Position numbers and translations under genes: made by a program
Notes under the pieces: model-generated
Database searches by the model: none
What the model was told of the DNA's origin: nothing
The model's input: the letters and a program-made list of their open reading frames with translations, nothing else
Shown: positions 5,554 to 6,986 of the stretch, in pieces
Numbering within the stretch: the first letter of the stretch is position 1
How the letters are laid out: the number at the start of each line of letters is the position of its first letter
Assembly (NCBI GenBank): GCA_017628595.1
Contig: JAGBYV010000165.1
Coordinates: 1-6,986, forward strand
DNA: 6,986 nucleotides
Direction: 5' to 3'
Source of the DNA: Alistipes sp.
Lineage (GTDB): Bacteria; Bacteroidota; Bacteroidia; Bacteroidales; Rikenellaceae

Positions 5554-6986
5554 ATGAAACGATTATTCCTTATTGACGCCTACGCGCTCGTATTCAAATA
5601 CTACTATGCCTTCTTCGGTCGCCCGATGCGCAACCGCCATGGTATGAACACCTCGGTTTTGTTCGGTTTCACGAAGTTTTTGCGCGACATACAGAAGCGC
5701 GAGAAGCCCGATATGCTGGGTGTCGCTCTCGACCCGAAGGGAGGCTGCTTCCGTTGCGACCTCTACCCCGAGTACAAGGCCAACCGCCCCGCCACACCCG
5801 AGGATATCATCGCCTCGGTGCCCTACCTGCGCCGTCTGTTGCAGGCTATGCGCATCCCTGTCTATGAGATTGAGGGCTATGAGGCCGACGATGTTATCGG
5901 CACGCTGGCACACAAGGCCTCGGCCGAGGGTTACGATGTCTATATGGTCACGCCCGATAAGGATTATGGTCAGCTGGTAGGCCCTCGCCGCCACCTCTAC
6001 AAGCAGAAGGGTGACGACATAGAGATCGTGCGCGAGCAGGATATATGTGCAAAGTATGGCATTTCGGATCCTGTGCTGGTGCGCGACATATTGGCTATCT
6101 GGGGCGATGCGTCGGACAATATCCCCGGTGTGCCGGGCATTGGTGAGAAGGGAGCCTGCAAGCTGGTTGGCGAGTGGGGCGACTGCGAAACGATCCTTGC
6201 CAATGTGCAGAATATCAAGGGCAAGCAGGGCGAGAAGATAGCCGCGTGGGGCGATAAATTGTTGCTCTCGAAGCGTTTGGCCTCAATCTGTACCGATGTC
6301 CCCGTGGAGTTTTCGCCTGAGGATCTCGAGATCTGCCCTCCCAATATTGACGAGCTGCGCGCCCTTTATGCCGAGCTCGATTTTACCTCTTTCCTGCGCG
6401 ATGTGCAGAATCTTGCGCCAGCTCAGGAGCCCAGTGTGCCGCAGCAGGCACCGCAGCGTCAGCTCACCGAGATGGCACAGGCCAAGTCGGCAGCTAAAAA
6501 GCGTGAGGCGATGGCTGGTCAGGGTGATCTCTTTGCCGCCTTTGCTGCTCCCGTAGCCGAGCCTGCCGTAACAGAGAGTATGGAGGTTGTGGAGGAGCAG
6601 AGTGTTGAGCCGCAGGGATTTGCTACCGCACAGACCACACCGCACACCTATCATTTAGTTACTTCGGAGCAGGAGTTGCGCTCGCTCGTGGAGCGGTTGA
6701 TGCGCTGCGATGAGATATGCTTCGATACCGAGACTACGGGCTTTGACCACTTCCGCGACCGCATCGTGGGTATGTCGTTTGCCGTGGAGAAGGGTGAGGC
6801 GTGGTACGTGTCGTTTACACCCGAAAATACGCCGACCTTTGCCGAGGTGGTGCGTCCGCTGTTTGAGTGCGAGCGCATCTGCAAGGTGGCACAGAACATA
6901 AAATTCGACCTTATGGTTCTCTCGCGTCTGGGCATTGAGGTGCGTGGCCGCAAGATCGACACCATGATTGTGCACTATCTGCTCGA
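5554..6986 (+). CDS. polA: DNA polymerase I, N-terminal half (cut by window edge)
   Basis: This is the cytoplasmic repair and Okazaki-fragment-processing polymerase. The reading frame runs from the ATG 5554-5556 (MKRLFLIDAYALVFK) for 477 complete codons to the right edge without a stop. Residues 1 to about 285 are the 5'-3' exonuclease (FEN-like) domain with its metal-binding acidic residues: Asp8, Asp60, Glu110/Asp112/Asp113 (EGYEADD), Asp135/Asp137 (TPDKD) and Asp185/Asp188 (GDASDN), followed by the helix-hairpin-helix IPGVPGIGEKGA. Residues about 286-363 are a low-complexity linker rich in Ala, Gln, Glu and Pro. From about 365 the 3'-5' exonuclease domain begins, with ExoI FDTETTG (Asp391, Glu393) and ExoII QNIKFD (Asp452) intact. 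This suggests a proofreading-competent enzyme, unlike the Taq type. ExoIII and the polymerase domain lie outside the window. No Shine-Dalgarno site is seen; the start is 7 bases after queD. Confidence 0.96.
   Translation, partial: MKRLFLIDAYALVFKYYYAFFGRPMRNRHGMNTSVLFGFTKFLRDIQKREKPDMLGVALDPKGGCFRCDLYPEYKANRPATPEDIIASVPYLRRLLQAMRIPVYEIEGYEADDVIGTLAHKASAEGYDVYMVTPDKDYGQLVGPRRHLYKQKGDDIEIVREQDICAKYGISDPVLVRDILAIWGDASDNIPGVPGIGEKGACKLVGEWGDCETILANVQNIKGKQGEKIAAWGDKLLLSKRLASICTDVPVEFSPEDLEICPPNIDELRALYAELDFTSFLRDVQNLAPAQEPSVPQQAPQRQLTEMAQAKSAAKKREAMAGQGDLFAAFAAPVAEPAVTESMEVVEEQSVEPQGFATAQTTPHTYHLVTSEQELRSLVERLMRCDEICFDTETTGFDHFRDRIVGMSFAVEKGEAWYVSFTPENTPTFAEVVRPLFECERICKVAQNIKFDLMVLSRLGIEVRGRKIDTMIVHYLL

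Noticed and set aside
5563..5994. 143-codon open frame on the minus strand inside polA
   Set aside because: It is antisense to the conserved 5'-3' exonuclease domain and reads as a shadow of that frame.

Overview
The window looks like a chromosomal housekeeping segment from a Bacteroidota gut-type bacterium, probably order Bacteroidales. The moderately high coding GC might suit Alistipes or another Rikenellaceae member, but that placement is a guess. Three things support the phylum: upstream motifs of the form TTTG / TAnnTTTG, A+T-rich leaders without clear Shine-Dalgarno sites, and the protein sequences themselves.

Left half, all on the minus strand. At the left edge is the N-terminal half of an Mrp/ApbC-type P-loop ATPase (488 down to the window edge). 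A 226-base spacer precedes it, carrying a promoter-like region, an AT-flanked hairpin and a GC-rich palindrome cluster. Further upstream is a three-gene operon read leftward: folE (GTP cyclohydrolase I), then two tandem paralogous lipoprotein enzymes of the endonuclease/exonuclease/phosphatase (EEP) fold. The folE stop codon directly abuts the start of the first EEP gene, and 26 bases separate the two EEP genes.

Centre. A 216-base divergent spacer (3072-3287) separates folE from the rightward kbl gene. It holds a 15-bp palindrome and a good kbl promoter match.

Right half, all on the plus strand. kbl (2-amino-3-ketobutyrate CoA ligase, threonine catabolism) is followed after 18 bases by an Lrp/AsnC-family regulator. 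This pair ends at a strong intrinsic terminator (5001-5043). The next promoter overlaps the end of that terminator and drives queD (6-carboxy-tetrahydropterin synthase, queuosine pathway). After 7 bases comes polA (DNA polymerase I), cut by the right edge inside its 3'-5' exonuclease domain.

How the genes fit together. FolE makes dihydroneopterin triphosphate, which is the substrate of QueD, so two consecutive pterin steps lie about 2 kb apart in separate operons. The Lrp-type protein is a natural candidate regulator of kbl. The EEP lipoproteins have no obvious link to folE other than co-transcription and are the least understood part. I see no mobile element, CRISPR array, tRNA/rRNA or clearly new defence or metabolic system. 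The most unusual items are the folE-coupled EEP lipoprotein pair and the structured spacer upstream of the Mrp gene.
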